A DNA stretch of 64,000 nucleotides, taken from the NCBI GenBank assembly GCA_963738545.1, contig CAVTXA010000008.1:372001-436000 (forward strand), read 5' to 3'. A program made the position numbers and the translations under genes. Below the pieces are notes generated by a model, which had not been told where the DNA came from, made no database searches, and saw only the letters and a program-made list of their open reading frames with translations. Source of the stretch: Bog-756 sp963738545. GTDB taxonomy: Bacteria > Actinomycetota > Acidimicrobiia > Acidimicrobiales > RAAP-2. This document shows, piece by piece, positions 26,981 through 36,596 of this stretch (position 1 is the stretch's first letter; each line of letters starts with the position of its first letter).

Positions 26981-27536
26981 TCAGCGCGGGCGGAATCCGA
27001 CGGGCCGCGGCGGGAGCCGGCCGATCGGGGCGTCCGGACCGGCCACCGAGTCGACGATGCCGTAGTCCACGGCCTCGGCGGGGGACAGGAACCGCCCCGC
27101 GGCGTCCTCGCCGATCGCAGCGGTCCGGCCGGTGGCTTCGGCCACCCGGGCGCAGAACATCGCCCATCGGCGGAGGTGCTCCTCGGCCAGCTGGTGCAAC
27201 GCCGGGCGTCCCCCTCGAAGGTCACCCTCGGTTCGGCCAGGTCGGATCCGGGCGTGGGGGGATGGTGCCCGGTGGCAGACGGCCAGCACGCCAACTGGCG
27301 GGCCCGCCCACCTGACCGGTGCACCAGCCGTGGACCTCGACCCCGAGGAGATCGATGATGTCCATGAGGGCCAGGGCCGCTCCCGTCGATCGTCGGGGCT
27401 GTCCACCCTGCAGTTGGACGGGGCAGTCGCCGTCGGCGTCGAGCGTCATGAGGGCGGCCCCGATCCCGGTGGCCCCGGCGTCGTCGAGCGGGCCGACCAG
27501 GGTGACGACACGACGCTCGAGAAGGCGACGGCGCAT
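26981..27536 (-). pseudogene. ClpP-like protein without a recognisable catalytic serine, frameshifted
   Basis: Spliced across frames, the minus strand reads RRLLERRVVTLVGPLDDAGATGIGAALMTLDADGD, GAALALMDIIDLLGVEVHGWCTGQVGGPA, a charged middle and FLSPAEAVDYGIVDSVAGPD. This follows the ClpP fold, with the FMSA-like end and the inner-helix start. Where ClpP has GQAAS, this has GQVGG, so the nucleophile appears to be missing, unless it is hidden by the frame errors. The gene sits just after the XRE regulator and converges with metF. A regulatory or structural ClpP subunit is one possibility. Confidence 0.55.
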
Positions 27537-27549
27537 CCATTCCTCGGGG

Positions 27550-27869
27550 CTACCCCGCGGCGGTCCGCCGATCGTCCGGTGGCCACCCGGGCCGGCTCAC
27601 CTGGCCCTCCCTGCCCGGTCTCGTGCAGGGACCACTCGAGCCCCCATCCGAGGGCCGACGCGTAGCGGTCGACCGTCGAAAGGAGGACGTCGTGGTGCCG
27701 GCCTCGAGGCGGGCCACGGCCGACTGGGAGGTACCCATGCGGGCCGCCACCTCGGTCTGGGAGAGACCGAGGGCCCGGCGACGCTCCACCAGCTCGTCGC
27801 TCAGGGCCTGACGTCGCTCGGACAGCTCGCGAAAGCCGGGAACACCGGCTGGTGGCGTCGTTCGCTCAT
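27550..27869 (-). CDS. XRE-family helix-turn-helix regulator (one early frameshift)
   Basis: An open frame of about 100 residues with a clear XRE domain, ERRRALGLSQTEVAARMGTSQSAVARLEAG, preceded by SERRQALSDEL. The likely start, ATG at 27869 with GGAGA upstream, is in a different frame and joins it near 27840. After the HTH the frame probably shifts once more. It is divergent from clpP with a perfect 8-2-8 palindrome between them, so it probably controls that promoter and its own. A ClgR-like role in Clp regulation is an inference from position only. Confidence 0.65.
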
Positions 27870-27926
27870 CGCACGTCTCCCGGTGGTCCGTCTGGTGACC
27901 GCCGGATCCACCATATCGCTCCATGG

Positions 27927-27944
27927 TATCTCATCCATGAGATA
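27927..27944. promoter_or_regulatory. 8-2-8 palindromic operator between XRE gene and clpP
   Basis: TATCTCAT, CC, ATGAGATA is a perfect inverted repeat and an AT-rich island in very GC-rich DNA. It lies 58 bases before the XRE start and 52 bases before the clpP start, as expected for the binding site of the divergent regulator. Confidence 0.7.
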
Positions 27945-27995
27945 TCCTGAGGATGGACCCGTCGGACCGACCGGCGGGTACGACAGGAGGCTCCC

Positions 27996-28627
27996 ATGGC
28001 CCTGCGATCCACCCTCGTACCCACGGTGCTGGAGGAGTCCGCCCGTGGCGAGCGCGCCTTCGACATCTTCTCGCTCCTGCTCCGAGAGCGGATCGTCTTC
28101 CTGGGCCAGGAGGTCGACGACCAGATCGCCAACGTGATCATCTCCCAGATGCTCTACCTGGAGGCCCAGGACCCCGACAAGGACATCTCTCTCTACATCA
28201 ACTCGCCGGGAGGGATGGCCTATGCCGGCATGGCCATCTACGACGTCATCCAACACGTGCAGCCGGACGTGTCCACCATCTGCGTCGGCATGGGGATGTC
28301 GGCGGCGGCCATGGTGCTGGCCGGCGGCGCACCGGGAAAGCGATTCGCCCTCCCCAACGCCCGGATCATGATCCACCAGGGCAGCGCCGGCACCCGGGGG
28401 GCGCCGAGCGACATGGAGATCCAGCTCCGTGAGGTCCTCGCCCTGACCCGACGGATGGCCGAGATCATCGCCCACCACAGCGGTCGGTCGGTGGACCAGG
28501 TGGCCCAGCGACATCGACCGGGACTACTTCATGACCCCGACGAAGCCATGGCGTACGGACTCATCGACGGCATCGTCGGCCCCGACGGGGGCTGTCGGCG
28601 CCGTCCCTGGTCGGGGTGGCCGGCTGA
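27996..28627 (+). CDS. clpP: ClpP, ATP-dependent Clp protease proteolytic subunit
   Basis: A serine protease subunit of about 205 residues. It shows RIVFLGQEVDDQIANVIISQMLYLEAQDPDKDISLYINSPGG, the nucleophile region CVGMGMSAAAMVLAGG and the catalytic His in IMIHQG. The Asp region should read DIDRDYFMTPDEA but is read as an unrelated sequence between about 28505 and 28545, flanked by an insertion and a missing C in a C-run; the frame is restored at DEAMAYGLIDGIVG. The exact stop near 28627 is uncertain because of a further shift. RBS and operator lie upstream. Confidence 0.85.
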
Positions 28628-28665
28628 GCGGCCGGCCAGGTTCGCCGGACCCGAACCGAGCCGAT

Positions 28666-28671
28666 TAGCCT
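28666..28671 (+). promoter_or_regulatory. -10 element TAGCCT before mdh
   Basis: TAnnnT hexamer, seven bases, then the mdh ATG; fits a leaderless transcript. Confidence 0.6.
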
Positions 28672-28678
28672 CGGCGGC

Positions 28679-29671
28679 ATGGCAGCCAAACCACCCGTCC
28701 ATGTCACCGTCACCGGGGCCGCCGGCCAGATCGGCTACACCCTGTTGTTCCGCATCGCCTCGGGCCAGCTCCTCGGGAGCGACCAGCCGGTGGTCCTCCG
28801 CCTGCTCGAGATCGAACCGGGAATGAAGGCCCTCGAAGGCGTGGTCATGGAGATCGACGACTGCGCGTTCCCCCTGGTCAGCGATATCGTCACCACCACC
28901 GATCTGGCTACCGCCTTCGATGGGACTTCGTGGGCCCTGCTGGTGGGATCGATCCCCCGTAAGGCGGGCATGGAACGGGGCGACCTGCTCACCGTCAACG
29001 GCGGGATCTTCGGACCCCAGGGACGGGCCATCGCCGCCAACGCGGCAGCCGACGTGCGGGTGCTGGTGGTGGGCAACCCGTGCAACACCAACTGTCTGAT
29101 CGCCCGGTCGAGTGCGCCCGAGGTCCCCGACCGACCGGTGGTTCGCCATGACCCGACTCGACGAGAACCGGGCCAAGAGCCAGCTGGCCAAAAAGGCCGG
29201 CGTCCCGGTGTCGTCGGTGACCAACCTGGCCATCTGGGGCAACCACTCGGCCACCCAGTTCCCGGACTACGCCAACGCCCTTATCGGTGGCAAGCCGGCC
29301 CCCGAGGTCATCGAGGACGCAGCATGGCTCCAGGGCGACTTCCTCACCACCGTGCAGAAGCGCGGCGCGGCCATCATCGAGGCCCGCGGCCTGTCGTCGG
29401 CCGCCTCGGCGGCCAACGCCGCCATCGATTCGGTCAACAGCATCCGGCGGCCACCCCCGGCGACGACGTCACCTCCCTGGCCGTGGTGTCGAACGGGGAG
29501 TACGGGGTGCCCGAGGGCCTGCAGTTCGGCTTCCCGGTCCGGACGAACGGCTCGGGGGGATGGACCGTGGTCGAGGGGCTGTCCCACGATGCGTTCGCCA
29601 ACGACCGCATCCGCATCACCACCGAGGAGCTGGAGGCCGAGCGGGCCGACGTGGCCGACCTGCTTCCCTGA
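28679..29671 (+). CDS. mdh: Malate dehydrogenase with an internal out-of-frame segment
   Basis: A 330-codon frame of the dimeric cytosolic-type MDH: VTVTGAAGQIGYTLLFRIASGQLLG (NAD fold), LLEIEPGMKALEGVVMEIDDCAFP, VGSIPRKAGMERGDLL, NPCNTNCLIA at the N half and NGEYGVPEGLQFGFPVRT near the end. Between about 29130 and 29450 the correct protein is in the +1 frame (WFAMTRLDENRAKSQLAKKAG with the catalytic Arg, NLAIWGNHSATQFPDY with the His). An inserted base near 29132 and a missing G near 29449 cancel out. Oxidises malate to oxaloacetate in the TCA cycle. Compensating errors argue for bad consensus rather than a dead gene. Confidence 0.87.
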   Translation: MAAKPPVHVTVTGAAGQIGYTLLFRIASGQLLGSDQPVVLRLLEIEPGMKALEGVVMEIDDCAFPLVSDIVTTTDLATAFDGTSWALLVGSIPRKAGMERGDLLTVNGGIFGPQGRAIAANAAADVRVLVVGNPCNTNCLIARSSAPEVPDRPVVRHDPTRREPGQEPAGQKGRRPGVVGDQPGHLGQPLGHPVPGLRQRPYRWQAGPRGHRGRSMAPGRLPHHRAEARRGHHRGPRPVVGRLGGQRRHRFGQQHPAATPGDDVTSLAVVSNGEYGVPEGLQFGFPVRTNGSGGWTVVEGLSHDAFANDRIRITTEELEAERADVADLLP

Positions 29672-29719
29672 CGTATCGGGGTACCCTCCCGGCGCGCCCG
29701 CCGGGTCGCGGTGGGGGCG

Positions 29720-29725
29720 TAGCCT
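29720..29725 (+). promoter_or_regulatory. -10 element TAGCCT before the DUF2277 gene
   Basis: TAnnnT hexamer with seven bases to the ATG at 29733; leaderless geometry. Confidence 0.55.
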
Positions 29726-29732
29726 GGGAGCC

Positions 29733-30015
29733 ATGTGCCGGAACATCACCACGCTGCGGGGCCTCGAGCCGCCGCCCACCGAAACCGAGGTCGAGGCGGC
29801 CGCCCGCCAGTACGTCCGCAAGGTCAGCGGCGTCCAGTCGACCTCGGCGGCCAACCGAGGAGGCCTTCGAGCGGGCCGTGGTGGCCGTGACCGAGGCCAC
29901 GACCCGGCTGTTGGCCAACTGCCCGCCCGGCGTCAACCCCCTCCGACGCTTCCGCCGCTCCGCCGCCGGGCGGCCCCGGCTACAGGCTGACCGGAAGGTT
30001 CGGGGTGGGTTCTAG
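29733..30015 (+). pseudogene. DUF2277 family small protein, frameshifted
   Basis: The protein begins MCRNITTLRGLEPPPTETEVEAAARQYVRKVSG, which is the diagnostic N terminus of DUF2277 proteins (about 85 residues, function unknown). The frame is lost near 29852; the correct continuation, EEAFERAVVAVTEATTRLLAN, lies in the next frame and runs to 30015. The final residues do not look family-like, so one more indel near 29925 is possible. It converges on the desaturase gene with a few bases of overlap. Confidence 0.72.
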
Positions 30016-30930
30016 CGGGCGCCGACCACGGCGCTCGGCGATGCGTGGGCCAGCGGACCCTGGTGGCCCAGCCCAGCTGCTCGAACCGGCGGATGAGCCA
30101 GGCCGAGGGGTCGATCATCCGGCCGGCGCCGTGGCGGGCCCAGGAGGGGTGGGCGTGGTGGATGTTGTGCCAGTTGTCCCCGAGGGAGAACACGGCCAGC
30201 AGCCACAGGTTGGTGCTGCGGTCGGTGGTATCGTCGGGGCGGCGACCGAAGGTGTGGCACAACGAGTTGACCGACCAGGTGACGTGGTGCAGCACGGCCA
30301 TGCGGACCAGACCGGCCCACAGCAGGGCGGTGAGCGCCCCGACCAGGGTGCCGGACAGGACGTAGCCGATGCCGAAGGGGATGGCCAGGGAGGCCAGGGC
30401 CCAGCAGCGGGAAGAGGCGGTCGATCCGTTGGATGTCCCGGTCCCGGAGCATGTCGGGGGCGTAGCGGGCTGGCCCGAGGCATCCGAGACGAAGAGCCAC
30501 CCCACGTGGGAGAAGGCCAGGCCCCGCAGGAGGGCGGCACCGTGGTCCCCGTAGCGGTGGGGGAGTGGGGGTCGCCCGGGAGGTCACTGAACATGTGGTG
30601 GCGGCGGTGGGTGGCCACCCAGCTGGTCAAGGAGCCCTCGACGGCCATGGAGCCCATGACGGCCAGGGTGATCTTGAGGGCCCGGCGGGGCCCGAAGGCG
30701 CGGTGGGTGAACAGCCGGTGGAAGCCGATGGTGATGCCGAAGCCGGTGATCACGTAGAAGACCAGGGCGATGACCAGGTCGGTCAGATGGACGGCATGGC
30801 CCCACAGCAGGGGATGACGATGGCCAGGGCCACGGCGGGGCCGGCCACGATGGCCACGGTGACCAGCTTCTGGCTGGCGTGCACGACGAGGGAGGTTGAT
30901 CGGGCACCCGACAGGGGTCGCACGCCGCCA
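30012..30930 (-). pseudogene. Membrane fatty acid desaturase, frameshifted
   Basis: The pieces carry all three histidine boxes of a stearoyl-CoA/acyl-lipid desaturase: GFHRLFTHRAFG, VATHRRHHMFSD and NWHNIHHAHPSWARHG. Hydrophobic membrane stretches lie in between (LVIALVFYVITGFGITIG; IPFGIGYVLSGTLVGALTALLWAG). Two or more shifts separate them, near 30560-30420, and another affects the N terminus around 30800-30900; the end (ASPSAVVGAR, stop at 30012) is again in another frame. It should introduce a cis double bond in acyl chains with a di-iron centre. Confidence 0.78.
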
Positions 30931-31163
30931 TGGGCTCAGGCGCAACGACTAGGGACTTCACTGATCCTCCTGAATTTGGCGTGGGGTGCCGGGGCGCTGG
31001 ATGCACCGCCTTGCCCGATGTCCTCAGGGGGTCACGTGATCACCCAGCGACCCTACTCCCCCCCGGCGGGAGCCGGGTGGCGCCCCCCGACCGCCGACCG
31101 GCACGGTGCCGCTCCCGACCCGGCGACAGGGGACGGCACCGACGGATCGGGGGCCATGGCAAG

Positions 31164-32071
31164 ATGCCGCCGGTGCTGACCAACCGCATCACCGAACTGC
31201 TCGGCGTCGATATCCCATCGTGCAGGCGCCGATGGGATGGATCGCGCGCTCGCATCTCGCCACCGCCGTGTCCAATGCCGGGGGCATGGGCATCATCGAG
31301 ACCTCGTCGGGCGAGCTTGACGCGGTGAAGCGCGAGATCGAGAAGATGCGGCACCTGACCACCGGCCGTTCGGCGTCAACATCGCCCAGGCCTTCGTGCG
31401 CGATCCGGGCATCGTGCAGTTCATCATCGACCAGGGCGTGAAGTTCGTCACGACCTCGGCCGGCGATCCGCAGAAGATACATGGGGCCGCTGAAGGCCGC
31501 CGGCCTCACCGTCTTCCACGTCGTGCCCTCGCTCAAGACGGCGTTGCGCGCGGTCGAATGCCGGCGTCGACGGCCTCGTCGTCGAGGGCGGCGAGGGCGG
31601 AGGGTTCAAGAACCCGCGCGAGGTGGCGACCATGGTCCTGCTGCCGCTCGGTGAGAAGGGTCAAGGTCCCCGTCATCGCCGCCGGCGGCATGGTCGACGG
31701 CCGCACGATGGCCGCCGCCTTCGCGCTCGGCGCCGAAGGCATCCAGATGGGCACGCGCATGGTCTCGTCGGCGGAGTCGCCGGTGCACGAGAACTGGAAG
31801 AACGCGATCATCGACGCCAGGAGACCGACACGGTCTTCTTGAACAGTCACACCTCACCGGGGCTGCGGGCTTGCGCACGGCCCACACCGAACGCCTCGAG
31901 TTCGACCACGAGCACAACGCCATGGCATCGTTCGGGAGTGTCCAGGACGTCTATTTCGATGGTGACCTGTCGTCGGGAATCGCCCTCGGCGGCCAGGTGG
32001 CGGGGCGGATCGACGCCAGCCGTCCGGTGGCCGAGATCATCGGTTCGTGCATAGCTCGAGCTGCGAGGTAG
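31164..32071 (+). pseudogene. Nitronate monooxygenase family flavoprotein, frameshifted
   Basis: The fragments read in order TNRITELLGVDIP, IVQAPMGWIARSHLATAVSNAGGMGIIE, VNIAQAFVRDPGIVQFIIDQGVKFVTTSAGDP, VPVIAAGGMVDGRTMAAAFALGAEGIQMGTRMVSSAESPVHENWKNAI, and FGSVQDVYFDGDLSSGIALGGQVAGRID to the stop. This is the FMN TIM barrel of nitronate monooxygenase/2-nitropropane dioxygenase; the related FabK branch cannot be excluded. At least six indels break it. Ala and Arg codons here include more GCG and CGC than elsewhere in the window, a weak hint of different origin. Confidence 0.75.
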
Positions 32072-32250
32072 ATCCTGGCTGCGATCTGGCCGGACGGTTA
32101 CGTCGAGCCGGCCACGATGGCGGAGAACGCCTTGTGATGACGTGGTGTCGTCGGCTCCGTGGGGGGACCCGCCTCGGGTTGAGCCCCGGCCGCCGGCCAG
32201 CTCCGGTCGTGCTCGTCAGGGAACGTGCGGCTATGTGGCACGGTGGGCCG

Positions 32251-32904
32251 GTGCCTGACTACGACTCGCTTCGCCCGCTTCTACGACGCGGCCATGGACG
32301 ATCCCGCGCCCGAGGGGTGCCCGGGCCCTGGGCCAGCATCGACCGTTACCCCCCGGGCTTCTTCCATCTTGTAACTGGGGTGTGGGACCGGATCCATCCT
32401 GGCCCAGCTGACGGCGTACCCGGCACTGACCGGCCTCGACCGCTCACCCGAGATGCTGGCCGTGGCCAGCGAGAAGGTGCCGTCCGCACGCCTCCTCCTG
32501 GGCGACATCGGGGACTTCTGGCTCGGCGAGCGGTTCGACGTGGTGGTCTGTGTCTTCGACACCCTCAACCACCTCCTGGCCTTCGAGGCCTGGCAATCGA
32601 TGTTCGACTCGGTCTACGACCACCTGGTGGAGGACGGACTGTTCATCTTCGACGTGAACACGGTGGGCGAGCTCCGGCGACTGGCGGAAGAACCACCCTG
32701 GGTCTTCGAGTTCGACGAGCATACCTCATCATGGACGTGTCCTTCGGCGAGGACGGACGCTCGGAGTGGGACATCAGGATCTTCGAGCACCTGGGAGATC
32801 GCGCTACGAGCTCCACCATGAGCGGATCGGTGAACTGGGCGTACCCTCCGACGGATCCGGGGGCCCACGCCGAGCGATTCACTCTGTCTCGAGGCGAGCA
32901 GTGA
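32251..32904 (+). pseudogene. Class I SAM-dependent methyltransferase, frameshifted
   Basis: A GTG at 32251 opens PDYDS, then ARFYDAAMDDP in another frame. The core reads GLDRSPEMLAVASEK (ribose-binding acidic loop), ARLLLGDIGDFWLGERFDVVVCVFDTLNHLLAFEAW (motifs II-III) and VEDGLFIFDVNTVGELRRLAEEPPWVFEFDEH, then VSFGEDGRSEWDIRIFEH. The SAM-binding Gly-rich motif I region near 32380 is garbled by indels. The substrate is not evident; the FDTLNHL motif is common in small-molecule methyltransferases of this fold. Confidence 0.68.
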
Positions 32905-33118
32905 GAGCGGGGAGACACCGACCGACAGGTCGGTCAAGGCCTATTTCACCTATCGTCGCTCGCCGTAGCCCCTTCTCCCCCCCCGGAGCCCGGCACCCCG
33001 GGCCCGGCCCCCCCGCCGGGAGACTACCGGCCCCCTGCCACCCGGGCCGGTACCGTGTCCCGGAGGTTCGCCCGACTGCGCCGGACCCCCGGGCCGGGCC
33101 CCATGAGGAGGACGCTCG

Positions 33119-33698
33119 GTGGCGCGGACCAGTGCGGAGTCTCGGGCACCGTCGGTCCCCGCCGTCACGCCCCCGCCTGGTCCCGCCGGCGAGGTGGGGC
33201 GTGGTGCCTCGCTGGTGGCCACGGGCCTCGCCCTCTCGGCCTGTAGCCTCCACGTTTCCAAGCACGGGGTCAGCGGCAATGTGTTCGGCCACAGTTCTCC
33301 GCTGCATCCGGCCAGCTGCCGACGGCGTTCCCGTCGGACGTGCCGGTCCCCGATGATTCCCGGGTGCTCGGCGGCGGTGGGACCCACAACGAGTGGGACG
33401 TGGGTTTCGCCGTCACCGGGTCGCTCTCGGCCGGGACGACCGCCTATCAGGACAAATTGCAGTCCGCCGGGTACGCCTCGAGCAATGTCCGGACCGGGTC
33501 GACGACGGTGACGTCGAACACGGCCGTAGACCAGATCAACCTGGCCGGATCGTTGTTCAGGCCAAGAACGCCCAGTGGACGGTGGAGGTCGAGTCCGGCA
33601 GCACCTCGTCGGTCAACGGTGGCGTGCTCAAGCCCGGGGAGTTCGCCATCAACATCACCGTGGTGCCCGCTTCCTCGACGGCACCACCGGCCACCTGA
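33119..33698 (+). pseudogene. Putative lipoprotein, frameshifted, unknown function
   Basis: A GTG at 33119 begins a Pro-rich start followed by a short hydrophobic stretch and a lipobox, LVATGLALSACS, so the mature protein would be lipidated at Cys. Later frames give FPSDVPVPDDSRVLGGGGTHNEWDVGFAVTGSLSAGTTAYQDKLQSAGYA and QWTVEVESGSTSSVNGGVLKPGEFAINITVVPASS to the stop at 33696. Shifts are near 33295 and 33560. The pattern of a small surface beta-rich domain is visible, but I do not recognise a named family. Confidence 0.55.
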
Positions 33699-33785
33699 CC
33701 CGCGACGGTCGACCGGAACCCGGCGGGGCCAACGGCATCTGACGCCGGCACGAAACATGGCGTGGCGACGGCGTGAGCTGAGCCA

Positions 33786-34345
33786 GTGGCCCTCCTGCCC
33801 GATACCTGGTCCGCCGGTCCCCTCGGTCTGCAGCGGTGGCGCCCATCACCTCGACCGCCTCCTCGGCGCGGTGAAGTCAGCTTCCCCGAACTCCACCGGT
33901 GGATGCCGTGGGCCGGCACCATGCCCACGGCGGACGAGAGGCGGCGGGTGCTCCAGCGACGGGGAGGCGGCGTTCGACGCCGACCGTGAATGGTCGTACG
34001 CTTCATCGAGTGCATCGGCGAGGTGGGGGTCGGCGGCCTCCACCGTCGGCCGGTCCGGGGGCCATCGAGATCGGCTATGGGTGCGCTCGGACCGACCGGA
34101 CGCGGCTACGCCAGCCGCGGCCGCCGGGGTCCCTGACCGAGGCGGCCTCACCCGGATCGACCATCGTCGACCAGGTCGGAGATCCGGATGGACCGCGCCA
34201 ACGGAGCCAGCGCCGCCGTCCGGCCAAGCTGGGCTTCCGTCTCCTCGGTGCCGTAGAGCCGGGAGCGCCTGGCTCCCGGTCACACGGGGAGGGTCTGGGC
34301 TGGTCTCGGCGTCGGCGACGGCCCTCGGCTGGGCACGGCCGTGGC
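33786..34345 (+). pseudogene. RimJ/RimL-type GNAT acetyltransferase, frameshifted
   Basis: From a GTG at 33786 the fragments read ALLPDTWSAGPLGLQRWRP, HLDRLLGAVK, FPELHRWMPWAGTMPTADER, EAAFDADREWSYA, then GAIEIGY, VRSDRTGRGYA-like pieces and PAKLGFRLLGAVE. The GY-WV-R-GRGYA string is the acetyl-CoA loop of RimJ/RimL-type GNATs, and the KLGFRLLG segment is the family's C-terminal strand. Four or more shifts are needed. Acceptor unknown. The 3' limit is approximate. Confidence 0.62.
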
Positions 34346-34758
34346 CACGACCTACAGTGGCCACTTGCCGCCCCCACCCCGATGACCTGCCGAGCCAGGG
34401 GAGTTGGCCGACCGCTATCGAGGAAGCCGCCTGTCGGGTGCACCGGCCGGGAGTGTTCGTCACGATATGAGCGTCCGAGGAGAGGGGGCGGTCGTGAGCG
34501 GACTCGGTTGGCTCGTCATCCCCGGCCCTCTTCCTGTCCGGCTGGTCTTCTGTCGGCCGCCTACGCCGAGTCGGCCGCCGATCAGCGGGCCGTCGTCGAC
34601 GCAGACCCTCGAGTACGAACGGACGAGCGCGCCGGCCCCGACCCTGACCAGGTCGGTGGCCAACCCGGGGTACGGACCGGCCGGTGGCGGCCCCGGGCCC
34701 ACGTGCGAGAGTGGTGGGAACGCCATCGGCCTGCTCCTGGACCTCCAAGGAGGACATC
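34346..34758. other. Unresolved stretch, possible small frameshifted gene
   Basis: No gene can be assigned. A plus-strand ATG at 34467 starts a short frame with a hydrophobic run (SGLGWLVIPGPLPVRLVF), and another frame gives SAAYAESAADQRAVVDADP and REWWERHRPAPGP, which look coding in composition. These could be parts of one small membrane protein broken by indels, but no family is recognised. Confidence 0.3.
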
Positions 34759-35591
34759 ATGCCCCTGCTCACATGGTTCGCTCCATCACCGGTCTGGGCT
34801 CCTGGGTGCCGGCGTCGCCGTCCTCATCGCCGCGGTGGCCGCCGGTGTCTGGTTCTTTCGTCCTCCGGAGCCCCGGGACCCAGGTCGACCTCCGCCAGGC
34901 CCTGGCGGCTCTATCGGCACGACCAACAGGCCATCCAGGGCGACCCGGAGCCGGATCTCGGCTTCCCGCCTCCCGGCGTCTACAGCCTACCGGACCTCGG
35001 GGTACGAGCGGCTCAGTCTCGCCGGTGGATCAGTCGTTCCTTCCCCTCCTCCTCCGAGGTGGTCGTCACCTACGTGGCGTGTGCCACCGTGCGCTGGGTG
35101 CCGTTCGAGCAGCACATGGAAGGACTTTGTGGAGTGCTCGGGCCGGAACGGAGCCGTCGGGATGGTCTCCGCCCTCTCTGACGAGGAGATCGCCGGGGTC
35201 CGCACCACCGAGGTCATCCACTGTCCGTGCGGGCGCCTACTTCATGCCGGCACACCGCCGGCCCCGGCGCAAGCGGTGGTCGGCCACCTGCCACGCCGGG
35301 GAGCCAGGCGGGTGGTCTTCTGGTGGCCGGGTGCTCGGCTGGTCCACCTATCGCCGTCCCACGGTCGCCCCACGAGCCGGCCCTGCACACCCGCCTCACC
35401 CTCCACCTTCTCGCGGCGGGAGGAGCCACGGGTCCAACCCCACCGACTACTGGGTGTCCCCGACCAGCGGGACTGATCCTGAAGAGAGCAGGAGGCGGCG
35501 GACCTCCCCCAGCGGACCGGACCCCTCGGATCGGTCCTGCTACCAGGAACAGATGGCCATCACCCTCACCTCGCTGTCGGGGGTCCGCTGA
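34759..35591 (+). pseudogene. Membrane-anchored protein of unknown function, frameshifted
   Basis: The ATG at 34759 has AAGGAGGA upstream. Joining frames gives one transmembrane helix near the start (SITG, LLGAGVAVLIAAVAAGVWFFRPPEP), then TQVDLRQALA, PPPGVY, SEVVVTYVACATVRWVPFEQHMEDFVE, GMVSALSDEEIAGVRTTEVIHCPCGAYFMPAH and TDYWVSPTSG, ending MAITLTSLSGVR and TGA at 35589. It is an exported, anchored domain of about 250 residues; no family is recognised. Six or more indels are present. Confidence 0.5.
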
Positions 35592-35627
35592 GGCGACGGT
35601 CCGATCGGCGAGGTCGCGGGGCTTCGT

Positions 35628-36452
35628 TCAGACCCCGGCGAAGAAGTCGACCAGTGCCGCGCCGACCTGGGTCGGCTGTGCGTGAAGATCCCCAGGTGAC
35701 TGGCATCGGCGATCTCGACGAAGCGTGAGCCCGGGATGGCGTTCGGCCGCCTCCCGGGCCCGGTCGGGCGGTGAGTCACGTCGTGCTCGAAGGCGAGGAT
35801 AAGGCACGGCACCGACGATCGAGGACCAGACCCGGGTGCGCTCCGAGATCGGTCGACCAGGCGAGGCCGGCCTCGTACTGCCCGAGTCTCCCGGGGTTCG
35901 GCCACACCGGCAGATCGGCCAGATCAGCAGAGCCACGCCTCCACCACATCGTCGTCCTGAATGTCGCCAATCGGGAGATAGCGCAGCGTCTCGGCGGCGA
36001 AGTAGAGCCCCGGCACGGGTGGTCGGCGGGCCAGGTCCCTTTCCACCGTGGTGTTGGCCATCTCCCATGCCGTGCCTATGTTGCACTACCCATCAACGCT
36101 GCTCGCCCGACCCGCCCGGGGTGGTCGAGGGCCAGGTTCTCGGTGACCCAGCCGCCCATGCGAGTGGCCGGCGATCCGCACCGGAGTCCAGCCCGAGGTG
36201 GTCCAGGAGCCCGATCGTGTCGGCCACCATCTGGTCGATGGAGTACGGGGCCGGTGGAGACGATGACGGGGCGACGCCGCGGTTGTCGAACGTCAGGATC
36301 CGAGAAACCCGCGGCGGTCAGGGCTCGGCACCACGCTGAACGCCAGGCCAGGGCGGGCTGGCTGCAGCCGGCCACCAGCACCACGGGATCCCCCCCCCAT
36401 TCGCCGAAGAGGTCGTAGGACAGCGTCACCTCATCGAGGGCGACTCGGGCAC
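35628..36452 (-). pseudogene. Alpha/beta hydrolase, frameshifted
   Basis: Minus-strand fragments read LDEVTLSYDLFGEWGGDPVVLVAGCSQPALAWRSAWCRALTAAGF (opening strands and oxyanion turn), GLRCGSPATRMGGWVTENLALDHPGRVGRAALMGSAT (the nucleophile elbow, where the Gly-His-Ser-Met-Gly expected before GGWV is garbled), PCLILAFEHDV and SRFVEIADASHLGIFTH with the catalytic Asp and His, and VGAALVDFFAGV to the stop. This is a complete lipase/haloperoxidase-type hydrolase of about 270 residues. The GTG at 36452 follows GGAGGGA. Substrate not predictable. Confidence 0.68.
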
Positions 36453-36584
36453 GTCCCTCCAGATGTCCGCCTTCGGCGGCCGACGGGCACAACCGGGCCA
36501 CGACCCGGAAGGTTGGCCGTCGGGCGACCCCCGGCACCGGCGGGGTCGGCGCGTCCACCGCCGGTCAACGAACCGGTTGTCGGG

Positions 36585-36590
36585 TACCGT
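36585..36590 (+). promoter_or_regulatory. -10 element TACCGT before the aldo/keto reductase
   Basis: TAnnnT hexamer with six bases to the ATG at 36597; leaderless geometry. Confidence 0.55.
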
Positions 36591-36596
36591 ACGGTC

